In this document: positions 57,401 to 64,000 of the stretch, piece by piece
How positions within the stretch are numbered: the stretch's first letter is position 1
Layout of the letters: every line of letters begins with the position of its first letter
Origin: Montifringilla adamsi
Taxonomy: Eukaryota > Chordata > Aves > Passeriformes > Passeridae
Assembly (NCBI GenBank): GCA_017590115.1
Contig: JAGGNK010012559.1
Location: forward strand, 2,959,236 to 3,023,235
Length of the DNA: 64,000 nt
Direction of reading: 5' to 3'
Notes under the pieces: generated by a model
Told to the model about the DNA's origin: nothing
The model's input: only the letters and a program-made list of their open reading frames with translations
Database searches by the model: none
Translations under genes and position numbers: made by a program

Positions 57401-60400
57401 GCAAGGAAACTTCAGGGGAGGGACCCGGGGTTCTGAGGGTAAACCATGACATCACACTGCAAGTTTCACCCCTTTCTCTGCTGTGCAGGAGAGTTTGGGG
57501 AGATGTGCCGGGGGTGCCTGAAGCTGCCCAGCAAGCGCGAGCTGCCCGTGGCCGTCCGCACGCTGCGGGCCGGCTGCTCCGAGAAGCAGCAGCGCTCCTT
57601 CCTGGCCCAGGCCTGCACCATGGGCCAGTTTGACCACTCCAACGTCATCCGCCTGGAGGGGGTCATCACCAGAGGTACGTGGGTCCCAGGAGGCTCCTGT
57701 GCAGGAATGTGTATTTGCTGGGTCCCCAGGACGAAGGAGGAATTGATGAGTGCGACTCTGTGTTCTTAGAAGGCTAATTTATTATTTTACCATATGATAT
57801 TTTATTATATTATATTAAATATGTCCTGGATTAGGGCAAATTTGGGAGAAAACCTCCAAAGGGGGTCTCCCCAGAAAGCAAACCCACACGGCCCCTCCCC
57901 ACTCCAGTTCAGGAAGGATTCCTCGGAGAGAAGTGGAAAGAACCTGTTTATTTAACAGGCAAAGCACCCCCAGCACACAAAATGAACAATACCAGATGAC
58001 AACACTCTTTCACCACTCTGAAAAGGATGACAAATTCAGAAAATCTCTCCTGGGAGTGGTCACTCTGTTATCAGTCCCTCCCATGCTGGGGATGGCTGCT
58101 GCAGCCACAAGGTGCAAACTCTCGGTGTTTCCCAGGTTCCAGTCTGGAGCAGGCTTGAGTGGTTCCAAAAAAGGGAAAGGAAAAAACAGTCCAGGGAAAA
58201 ATTCAGACTGCTTAGCTAAACTAACTAACAAGCAGAAGCAAAAAGCAAAAGTAAAGCAGGAGCACAGCAGAAGCAAGAGCAAAGCAAAAAGCAAAAGCCA
58301 AAAAGCAAAAGCTGCACTATGTACTTCCCCGTCTCTCCGTCCTGCCAGCCATGGGGGAGCAGGATGATAACAAACCAAAACAAAACATTTGCTCTTCAGA
58401 GCCAGTCTTGAAGGCACAGAACATAATATCCAGCATTAACAGAACACACCACTGGGGATACAAGCACCATAACCTCACCCTAGGACAGAATGCTATACTA
58501 AAACTATACTAAGGAACAGAGAAAGGATAGAGACAGAAGGCTTAACAAGAATGATAATGAAAACTCGTGACTGACTCCTCAGAGTCCAACACAGCTGATG
58601 GTGATTGGTCATGAAGTAAAAACAACTCACATGAAACCAAACAATGGCCAGTTGGTAAATAATCTCCAGACCACATTCCAAAGCAGCAAACACAGGAGGA
58701 GCAATCAGATAATTATTGTTTTAATTTCTCTCTGAGGCTTCTCAGCTTCTCAGGAGGAGAATCCTGGGCAAAGAGGATTTTGCAGAAAATGTGACAGTGA
58801 CAGGAGTGGGTTTAAGCTGCTGCATTGGAGAGGTAACCTGGTGCTAGAGGTGCAGCTGGCTACCTGGAGAGCAGCTGTTCCCACATGCATCAGCTGGGTT
58901 TGCCTGCTGGTGATTAATAAAAAGCTTGCATCTAGATTAATAAATGCAGGTAGTGGGACTGGCTTAGCAGCCAAGCATGTGTGCTCTTACTAAAAGTCAA
59001 TTGAAGTGAGATTCTGTCAGTAAAACAGATGAGACTGACTGCTGCAGCTCTCTCCCATGAGCGTGTGTGCAGAACCAGGCTATGGATGTGATAGCTAAAT
59101 GGATATTCGTGTAAATCCAAAGAAACCAGAGCATGTGAGCTGATTCTAACTAGGCTTTTTATTATGAAAGGAAGTATTCTGGCTGAGCTGGTTGCTTTTG
59201 CTTTCACTGGGCTGTGCTGTCCTTTGTGATGTGCTTCAGAGTCCAGATGAAAGGAGCTTCTGATACTGGAATCCGTTCCTGGCTGGGAATGGCAGGGAAG
59301 CCTTGGCCCTAGTGCTCATTATAACCTGGCTGACAAAATGTCCTTATCTCCCCCAAAAGCCAGGCAGTGCAGGGGTTGGCACCTGGATTTGTAACCCCTG
59401 CAGAGTCTGAGTGATGGCAGCACTGACACCGTGCTGCTTGTCTGTCTGTGCAGGGAGCACCATGATGATAGTGATGGAGTACATGGGGAATGGCCTGCTG
59501 GACTCCTTCCTCAGAGTGAGTACTGGGTGTCTGCCCAGCTTGGACTCTCCTGGCCCTGTTGCCGTGGCTGCCCTTTGGCTTTTCCTCCTCTGCTTTCACA
59601 GAAACACGAGGGGCAGCTGACAGGCACGCAGCTCGTCTGCATGCTGCAGGGCATCGCCTCTGGCATGGCGTACTTGGCAGAGATGGGCTACGTGCACAAG
59701 AGCCTTGCTGCCCACAAGGTCCTGGTGAGCAGCAGCCTGGCATGCAAGATCACAGGGTTCAGACAGCCACAGGAAGACAAGATGGAAACCATCTTCTCCA
59801 CCATGGTGAGCTGCATTCTGTTGTCAACACTTTTCCCAGGTTCCCATTTCCTTCTTCAAGTACGAACAGGGACTCTGCACCTTGGACTTCTTTCTCAGGT
59901 AGAAATCCAATGTGTTGGGTCAGGGACCTGCATAGCACCACACCTGCTCCAGCCACAACCCCGCTGCACAGATCAGGGCAGAGGGACTTGTGTTTGTACA
60001 GCTGTGAGGTGGTTTTCCTCAAATATCAGTGTACAAAATGCCATCAGCTCTTCCTGGGGACATTCTCCTCTCCCATTAATATTTCAGGACTCGCACGCCA
60101 GTGTAGCATACAGTTGTACTTTTAAAACAAATTGAGGGAAAAGTTTTCTCTTAGTACTAAATGTGACATTTTAAACAAATTGAGGGAAAAGTTTTCTCTT
60201 AGTACTAAATCTGACATTTTAAACAAATTGAGGAAAAAGTTTTCTCTAAATGTGCTCATGGCACATAGGTTTGGTGCCCACCCTGTGATGCCAGGCAGGG
60301 CACGATGAACAGTGGGTGGCTACCTGGGAATTCCAGCATTGGCCACATCCTGCTGGGCAAGTAAATCACTCCTGCCCTTCTGCCTGTGCAGCGTGGGAAG

Positions 60401-61962
60401 AGCCTGGTGCTGTGGTCAGCCCCTGAGGCCGTCCAGTACCACCACTTCAGTCCTGCCAGTGACGTGTGGAGCTTCGGGATCGTCATGTGGGAAGTCATGT
60501 CCTACGGAGAGAGACCCTACTGGGACATGTCCCACCAGGATGTGAGTGCCCTGCAGCTGCACGGTGCTGCTGAAGGAGTGGCTGTGCCACGCCTCTCTCT
60601 GCCCAGTGTGAGGAGGGAGGCTTGCCCCAGGGGTTTGCCCCAGGGTTTGCCTCTGGTTTTCATCACAGCACCTGACCCCAGCCCCTCACGTCCTGCAGGT
60701 GATGAAGGCTGTGGAGGATGGGTTCCGCCTGCCTGCCCCAGCCAACTGCCAGCCTCCCCTCCACCAGCTGATGCTCAACTGCTGGCAGAAGGACCGCAGC
60801 CAGCGGCCCAAGTTCTCGCAGATCCACAATGCCTTGAGCAAGTTGGTGCAGAGCCTGGAGCCCCCAAAGTGCCCCAGCTCCACGTGCCCCAGCTCTACGT
60901 GCCCCAGGTGACCACCCTCTTGCCACAGCTGCCCGTCCCCCCTCTGCCCTGCTGTGCCCCACTCCCCCTTCACCACCCTCTCTGCTGGCAGGTCCCATGG
61001 CACATCCATCCCCCTCTCCAAGAGAACCTTCTCAGCCTTCCCATCCTTCAGCTCCGTGGGTGAGTGGCTGGAAGCTATAGAAATGGGCAGATACAAGGAC
61101 AACTTCACTGCTGCAGGCTACTGCTACCTGGAGTCGGTGGCCAGGATGACAGCCCAGTAAGTGACCCCTTCCTTCTCCTGGCTGTAACCCTGTGTCGTGG
61201 CTGCAGCGACAGCAGTTTCCTGCCCCTGCCAGAGAGCAGAGCCACATCCAGTGTGATTTACTGATAACCTCTTGTGCTGCAGCACAGGGTGGTGGGCTCA
61301 GAGCTGTCCCACACCTGCTGCAGGCTCCTGTTAGCCCAGAATGCCTGGTCAGTGTCAGTTCTGCTTTGGCTGGGGCTAAAGGTTGGGGATTTCTTACTTG
61401 TGCACGTCTGGAAGCAGTCAGTGTTGGGGCACACAGTGGTCACGGTGATGTGAAATGCACATCAACAATGTGGATAATTAATGCTGTAATCTGTTCAAAA
61501 TCAATGTCTCTTGTTGAGCTGTCAAGTCTCCAGATGCAGATGGTGGCTGGGAATTACCCAGGCAGCTGAGGCTTGGAAGTTTCTTGGGACACTGACAGTT
61601 TTTATTGCTGAGGGTGTCCCCTCCCAGGCAGTGCCAGGCCAGGGCTGCCCTGTCAGCAGTGCCCTGCTTCCTCTTGCCTTTGCACCGTTGGCAGGGTGTG
61701 GCAGTGATGGTTAACCCGTGCCTATCAGCAAGGAAGGGGAGAGGGTGGAGAGAAAGTTGTGTCCTGGGGGGGTGGCTGCAAGCTGAGTTTGTCTGAAAGA
61801 CCCCACTGGGGTTGTGTGTCGTGGCTGATGTGGGGCTCACTTTGCAGAGACATCCTCAGCCTGGGCATCACGCTGGCAGAGCACCAGAAGACCATCCTGA
61901 GTGGGATCCAGAGCCTGCGGGCCCAGGTGATCCAGATGCACGGCCGAGGCGTGCAGGTGTGA
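33473..61962 (+). CDS. EPHA10: EPHA10, ephrin type-A receptor 10 (pseudokinase receptor)
   Basis: A single-pass receptor of the Eph family that binds ephrin-A ligands at the cell surface. Seventeen coding exons join in frame to give 973 residues; human EPHA10 is about 1008, so only the signal peptide (hidden by the gap) is missing. Order: short end of exon 1, ephrin-binding domain (exons 2-3), Cys-rich/EGF-like module (exons 3-4), FN3-1 (exon 5), FN3-2 (exons 6-7), transmembrane helix (exon 8), juxtamembrane region (exons 9-10), kinase fold (exons 11-15), SAM domain (exons 16-17) and tail GRGVQV, a PDZ-binding-like end. The kinase lacks the beta3 Lys (VAVRTLR), the alphaC Glu (AQACTMGQF), HRD (HKS), the catalytic-loop Asn (Lys) and DFG (GFR), so it should be catalytically dead, as known for mammalian EPHA10. 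Introns carry many LTRs. Identity is certain; the exon 1 start is unknown. Confidence 0.96.
34540..34604 (+). CDS. EPHA10: EPHA10 exon 2
   Basis: The acceptor is CTTCCCTGCAG, the donor GTAAGC. It encodes [20 protein letters not shown] and G, the start of the ephrin-binding domain as in all Eph receptors (LLD-K...LGW...P--GW). Confidence 0.93.
35856..36525 (+). CDS. EPHA10: EPHA10 exon 3, ephrin-binding domain
   Basis: The acceptor is CTGTCCCCAG, the donor GTAAAC at 36526. It encodes 223 residues beginning [20 protein letters not shown], with NNWLQTGWI, the FTLRDC block, KETFNLYY, the [20 protein letters not shown] loop and [20 protein letters not shown]. It ends with the first Cys-rich segment [20 protein letters not shown]. 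All landmark residues of an Eph ligand-binding jelly roll are present. Confidence 0.97.
36526..43299 (+). other. EPHA10: EPHA10 intron 3 (6.8 kb)
   Basis: No coding exon or recognised mobile element was seen apart from the hairpin at 39220. Short open frames show no domain. The sequence is mostly unique-looking with AT-rich patches at 38640-38900 and 39540-39700. Confidence 0.7.
39220..39254. repeat. Perfect 15-bp inverted repeat with 5-base loop
   Basis: Arms 39220-39234 (TTTTAAAGAGATGAG) and 39240-39254 are exact reverse complements around TGTTG. It lies in EPHA10 intron 3. Confidence 0.95.
43300..43455 (+). CDS. EPHA10: EPHA10 exon 4, EGF-like Cys-rich module
   Basis: The acceptor is CTCTTTCAG, the donor GTAGGT. 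Phase 1 to phase 1. It encodes [40 protein letters not shown] and [11 protein letters not shown], with the Cys spacing of the Eph EGF-like module and the family end DPPSASCT. Confidence 0.96.
43960..44090. repeat. Short tandem repeat (CCTGGCTGTGGCTGTCC units)
   Basis: Three units of the type TCGTGCCACCCCTGGCTGTG plus GCTGTCCAGGAC lie in EPHA10 intron 4. Confidence 0.75.
44190..44590. mobile_element. Possible LTR-derived segment in EPHA10 intron 4
   Basis: An A/T-richer stretch with TTTAATAAAAGG and a sequence style unlike its neighbours directly precedes exon 5. No matching copy was seen in the window, so family and ends are uncertain. Confidence 0.3.
44610..44951 (+). CDS. EPHA10: EPHA10 exon 5, first fibronectin type III domain
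   Basis: The acceptor is TTTTCCTTCCAG, the donor GTACGT. It encodes [40 protein letters not shown] and a Cys-rich strand, then [23 protein letters not shown] and NVST are N-glycosylation sequons. GC content is far above the flanking introns. Confidence 0.97.
45035..45771 (-). mobile_element. Solo LTR with 8-bp terminal inverted repeats
   Basis: Ends TGTCACAA (45035) and TTGTGACA (to 45771) are perfect inverted repeats of the TG...CA type. On - a TATA box (CATATAAAC at about 45340-45332) is in place and an AGTAAA lies further along. It contains two copies of a CACCAGTGAGCAATCACCAG unit. No coding genes remain. Confidence 0.8.
45920..46375 (-). mobile_element. Probable second LTR fragment (- orientation)
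   Basis: AT-rich sequence with TTTTATTAAAG near 45964 (AATAAAA on -) followed by unusual A/T/C-rich sequence. It lies just past the 45035-45771 LTR. Ends are approximate. Confidence 0.45.
47616..47952 (+). repeat. 337-bp block duplicated at 61464-61800 (copy A)
   Basis: Identical to 61464-61800 without gaps except for two or a few base changes (for example GAGAAGG/GAGAGGG near 47894). It lies in EPHA10 intron 5. Confidence 0.95.
50399..50523 (+). CDS. EPHA10: EPHA10 exon 6, second FN3 domain, first half
   Basis: The acceptor is GCATTTTCAG, the donor GTAGGC. It encodes [40 protein letters not shown] and EK, with an NGT sequon and the Eph FN3 pattern SVSLSWQEP...YEVKY. Confidence 0.96.
50540..51060 (+). 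mobile_element. Probable solo LTR in EPHA10 intron 6 (+ orientation)
   Basis: AT-rich block with TAGTGGTTGGATTAAAC, TTTTGCTTTGTGTGATTGGT and AATAAA at 51031 followed by AGCTTGAGATGCCTTCCCC, in the style of avian ERVK LTR ends. Ends are approximate. It starts within about 20 bases of the exon 6 donor. Confidence 0.6.
51991..52310. repeat. 30-bp minisatellite, about 10 copies
   Basis: Unit GCCTGTGCTGGATTGTGGGG plus CTGGGACACT; the two copies 52021-52050 and 52051-52080 are identical. It lies in EPHA10 intron 6 and keeps frames open on both strands. Confidence 0.97.
52730..52892 (+). CDS. EPHA10: EPHA10 exon 7, second FN3 domain, second half
   Basis: The acceptor is TTATTTCACAG, the donor GTAAGT. 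It encodes [40 protein letters not shown] and a [14 protein letters not shown] end, the NLKP-T-YIFQIR signature of Eph FN3-2. Confidence 0.96.
53985..54093 (+). CDS. EPHA10: EPHA10 exon 8, transmembrane helix
   Basis: The acceptor is CTCTCCTGCAG, the donor GTGAGC. It encodes TVASSEQNP followed by a hydrophobic helix ([20 protein letters not shown] and GVMV) and the stop-transfer WRR. Phase 1 to phase 2. Confidence 0.95.
54185..54240 (+). CDS. EPHA10: EPHA10 exon 9, juxtamembrane start
   Basis: The acceptor is TCTTTGCAG, the donor GTAAGT. It encodes [18 protein letters not shown], matching human CSYGKGG...EEELYFHF. Confidence 0.94.
54269..54901 (-). mobile_element. Solo LTR, TGTGA...TCACA family (copy 1)
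   Basis: Ends TGTGA and TCACA form an inverted pair. The body matches 56778-57456 in the same orientation, for example the shared AATCCAGCAACAGCTCCAAC and the GGTGAAGGAAGGAGT stretch. An AATAAA-type site lies on - near 54585. It begins 28 bases after the exon 9 donor. Confidence 0.8.
55609..55734 (+). CDS. EPHA10: EPHA10 exon 10, juxtamembrane and kinase entry
   Basis: The acceptor is CCTTTCCTGCAG. It encodes [40 protein letters not shown] and TG. The donor is GC, not GT (ACAG|GCAAGT at 55735), the only junction that keeps phase with exon 11. The exon is 126 bases, phase 1 at both ends. Confidence 0.95.
56778..57456 (-). mobile_element. Solo LTR, TGTGA...TCACA family (copy 2)
   Basis: Same family and orientation as 54269-54901; shared blocks include GCTAGCTG, GGTGAAGGAAGGAGT and AATCCAGCAACAGCTCCAAC. 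It ends 32 bases before the exon 11 acceptor AG. Confidence 0.8.
57489..57674 (+). CDS. EPHA10: EPHA10 exon 11, kinase N-lobe
   Basis: The acceptor is TCTGCTGTGCAG, the donor GTACGT. It encodes [60 protein letters not shown] and R. The beta3 Lys is Arg (CGC at 57557) and the alphaC Glu is Gln (CAG at 57608). Confidence 0.96.
57735..58795 (-). mobile_element. TATAGTATAG-family LTR (copy 3), split by another LTR
   Basis: The flanks 57735-57821 and 58488-58795 together match, on -, the LTR at 18405-18730: AATAAATTAGCCTTCT on one side, and TATAGTTTTAGTATAG, CCTTCTGTCTCTATCCTTTC and GAAGCTGAGAAGCCTCAGAG on the other. The family sequence is interrupted by the element at 57822-58487. Confidence 0.75.
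57822..58487 (-). mobile_element. Nested solo LTR with TGTCCT...AGGACA ends
   Basis: Perfect 6-base inverted ends and an AATAAA on - (TTTATT near 57947). It sits inside the older LTR. It contains an (AAAGC)n-like purine repeat at about 58229-58310. Confidence 0.75.
59454..59515 (+). CDS. EPHA10: EPHA10 exon 12, kinase hinge
   Basis: The acceptor is TCTGTGCAG, the donor GTGAGT. It encodes [20 protein letters not shown] and R; EYM-NG-LD-FLR is the Eph hinge region. Confidence 0.95.
59602..59805 (+). CDS. EPHA10: EPHA10 exon 13, degenerate catalytic loop and activation loop
   Basis: The acceptor is TGCTTTCACAG, the donor GTGAGC. 68 codons, phase 0 at both ends: [60 protein letters not shown] and [11 protein letters not shown] is HKS (Ser codon 59701), the Mg-binding Asn is Lys (59716), DFG is GFR (59755-59763) and the activation-loop Tyr is Phe (TTC 59794). 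Confidence 0.96.
60119..60252. repeat. 48-bp tandem repeat, about 2.7 copies
   Basis: CAAATTGAGGGAAAAGTTTT recurs at 60128, 60176 and 60224 with TCTTAGTACTAAATNTGACA between. It lies in EPHA10 intron 13, about 140 bases before exon 14. Confidence 0.97.
60392..60541 (+). CDS. EPHA10: EPHA10 exon 14, kinase C-lobe
   Basis: The acceptor is TGCCTGTGCAG, the donor GTGAGT. 50 codons: [40 protein letters not shown] and [10 protein letters not shown]. The APE and DVWSFG structural motifs are kept. Confidence 0.97.
60699..60907 (+). CDS. EPHA10: EPHA10 exon 15, end of kinase fold
   Basis: The acceptor is GTCCTGCAG, the donor GTGACC at 60908. It encodes [40 protein letters not shown] and [11 protein letters not shown], then a linker with a repeated CPSST unit. 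Confidence 0.94.
60992..61156 (+). CDS. EPHA10: EPHA10 exon 16, SAM domain first part
   Basis: The acceptor is CTGCTGGCAG, the donor GTAAGT at 61157. It encodes [40 protein letters not shown] and [14 protein letters not shown], the first helices of the SAM fold. Confidence 0.95.
61464..61800 (+). repeat. 337-bp block duplicated from/to 47616-47952 (copy B)
   Basis: Same orientation as copy A, 13,848 bases away, no indels. It fills the 3' half of EPHA10 intron 16 and ends 47 bases before exon 17. Confidence 0.95.
61848..61962 (+). CDS. EPHA10: EPHA10 exon 17, SAM domain end and stop
   Basis: The acceptor is CTCACTTTGCAG. It encodes [37 protein letters not shown] and TGA at 61960. The final VQV is of the type bound by PDZ domains. 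Confidence 0.97.
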
Positions 61963-64000
61963 CGCCGTGTCTGCAGAGGCACGGAGCTCCTGGGCAGGAG
62001 AGGCCTGCTGGCCCCAAGCAGCCCCACCTCTGAAACCTGGGGGTCTCAGGTGGGCTGTGGGAGCCTCTGGGTGCTGCCAAACACGTGGCAAGAGAGCAGG
62101 GCTCCTGTGCCTGTGCCGGGGCAGCCCAGGATTGCTGGGGCGGTGCGGCGTGCCCGTGTGGACGTGGCTCTCCCCAGCACAGTTTTGTAAGATGAGTCAA
62201 AGTGTATTGGTGCCATTTCATGTGGTAGTTGAGTTCACAGGGTGGGATGGACCTTTTTGCACTGTCTTAATCCAGAGCCAACACTTCTGTATCTAGTATC
62301 CTGCTGGTGAATCCATGGGGGCTTTTATACAACCTGACAGATCACAGCAACCCCACAAGGAGTTTTTATTGCTTTTATATTTAGAGAGCAGCTCTCACCC
62401 AATACCCAACTCCTGGAAGGTGACTTTCCCCATCTGTGCTGAAGGAAACTCTTTCCCAGTTGCATCCCTTCTGCTCCATGAGCTACTTCACTGTGTTTTG
62501 ACACCTCAGTTGGTGAACAAAACCAAATATTCTCCAGTAAAGCACAGAGGAAATGGTGCTGGCTGCATCCATGCAATCCACATTGTTTTGTAAGCATGCT
62601 GCTGCCTGCCTCACAAGCTGGCAGCTCCCAGAGCTGCAGCCTGATCCCTGAGAAGACATAAATAGCATATTAATAATACAACTTTCCTTGAAGTTAGTTA
62701 ATTAAATGGGTATTTGCAGCTCTGTATGGAGTTTTGTAAGGCTTTATTGTGATCTGTAAATGTCTCAAGTGAATTATTAATGCTGAAAGGCAAAGATTTA
62801 CACAGGGGATGAAGGCTGTGGGAGATGTTCAGAGTCTGGTTGGAAATGTGCTCCAGTCAGACCCTCCTGTCAGCTGCTCTGAGAGGCTGAGGATGTGAAT
62901 GAGGATTGAGTGAAGGGCCCTTGGGGCTCCAGGGTGACCACTCTGCCCAGGAGGTGCTGCATGTGCTCTGGGCAGTTTGTTGCTCTCTGAGGAAAACAAG
63001 ATCTCTCCTTCCTGCCCCCTCTGCAGCTCAAACCATGCTCCCTCCCCAGTCTCTTGGTTAGTGTTTTTAGCAGAAATCATTTCTCTAAGTCTGGCCCATT
63101 CCAGTCAGGTTGGTCACTTGCCATCCCACTGTTTCCCAGCCTGAAGAGCAATAGCAGTGAACCAAGCCCTGCATTTAGTGAAATGCCTGATCCCAAGGAT
63201 CAAGTGCAATTTGTGTGCTCTCTGTGTTTACATTTTATCTCTAGAGAAAGTATATTACAGGTCTCTAGGCAGGGGGTTGAACCAGCTTGATTCTGGATCT
63301 TCTCTCCCCGCCCTGTGCTCGCGCTGTCTGTTGGGATGCAGGAGCCGTGCTGGGAAGCTGCTGCTGGAGGAGCTGGCTCCAGGCTGCTTCACCTGCTCTC
63401 AAGGAGGTCTGGAGACATCTAGGGCTTGGTGATGGGGTGGCAGTGTGCCTCAGTTTGGAAAGCAAACTTGGCCATGGGCAGGCAGCACCGTGTTCCCTCG
63501 AGTCCCCCAGAACAGACCCTGCCTCCAGAACACGGAACGTGAGAGGGGGCCAGCTCTGGGTGCCACTTGTGGCCACTGGAATCTGCTTTTCTGTGCCTCT
63601 GGATGCTGCCCAGCTGGAAAGGGATATACCTCAGCACAGTTACCTGTGGCCATGGCTGTTTCCCTGGGCTCAGTGGCCAGGGCTGGCTCCTGGGGGAAGT
63701 AGCTGTGGCTGTGTGGAGGGGTCCCACTGGAGCTGAGCTCTGGGATGGGCTCTGACCCAGCAGAAACAGGAGTCATCAGCTTTCCTGACCTCTCCTACGA
63801 GGAAGGAAAGGAAAGCCCCCCATGGAAGCAGCCTTCTAGCCCAGCTTTTTGCAAGAATAAACACTTTTAATTGAGCTCCTCACCAACACGAGATAACAAA
63901 ATTCGTAGATTAAGCTATTAAATTGTTGTTATGATATTAAAATTAACTTGCATCCTCTCAGCTTCTCTCCTTGGGGAAGTAGTATAATTAAATTAATCAG
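61963..64000 (+). other. EPHA10 3' UTR and downstream DNA
   Basis: No further coding exon is recognised. Possible poly(A) signals are ATTAAA at 62701 and AATAAA at 63856. In human the next gene is CDCA8; nothing like it appears before the window ends. Confidence 0.55.
63856..63861 (+). terminator. Candidate distal EPHA10 polyadenylation signal
   Basis: AATAAA followed by an AT-rich stretch, 1.9 kb after the stop codon. Confidence 0.3.

Noticed and set aside
1..64000. CRISPR-like arrays or bacterial operons
   Set aside because: The tandem repeats lack unique spacers of constant length and all genes are spliced vertebrate genes.

Overview
This is nuclear DNA from a vertebrate, and everything points to a bird, probably a songbird. 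Exons are short and separated by spliced introns. The gene order matches the human chromosome 1p34 neighbourhood (MTF1, C1orf122, YRDC, EPHA10). The intergenic DNA is GC-rich and full of minisatellites, and the interspersed repeats look like a CR1-type fragment plus many solo LTRs of endogenous retroviruses. Species and chromosome cannot be read directly from the sequence. No bacterial-type operon, CRISPR array or tRNA was seen.

Layout. 1-3266 (+): the last five coding exons of MTF1, the zinc/metal-responsive transcription factor; its zinc fingers lie to the left of the window. 3267-about 8900: MTF1 3' UTR and intergenic DNA with several AATAAA signals. 9415-9567 (-): terminal coding exon of a C1orf122-like small protein inside a CpG-rich, minisatellite-rich block. 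10103-11046 (+): the last three exons of YRDC, the enzyme that makes threonylcarbamoyl-AMP for the t6A modification of tRNA; its 5' exons are not in the sequence and were probably lost at an unmarked assembly junction near 9950. 11047-33100: a 22 kb stretch with no gene I can support, carrying minisatellites, a tetranucleotide repeat and LTRs. 33150-34100: a CpG island with a 5-N gap. 33473-61962 (+): EPHA10, 17 coding exons, complete except for the signal-peptide part of exon 1. 61963-64000: probable EPHA10 3' UTR and downstream DNA.

The exon models rest on reading each splice junction. Phases agree across every intron, and both the MTF1 part (400 residues visible) and the EPHA10 part (973 residues visible) stay in frame to their stop codons. 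EPHA10 has an ephrin-binding domain, a Cys-rich/EGF-like module, two fibronectin type III domains, a transmembrane helix, a juxtamembrane segment, a kinase fold that has lost its catalytic residues, a SAM domain and a C-terminal PDZ-binding-like tail. It is a pseudokinase receptor that should signal by binding, not by phosphotransfer.

The genes are unrelated in function; they are neighbours by old synteny. I found no undescribed multi-gene system. The points most worth a second look are a tandem duplication that copies a YRDC splice donor, a nearly identical 337-bp block in two EPHA10 introns, two LTRs of one family bracketing an in-frame EPHA10 exon, a GC-AG intron in EPHA10, and bird-specific changes in the pseudokinase.
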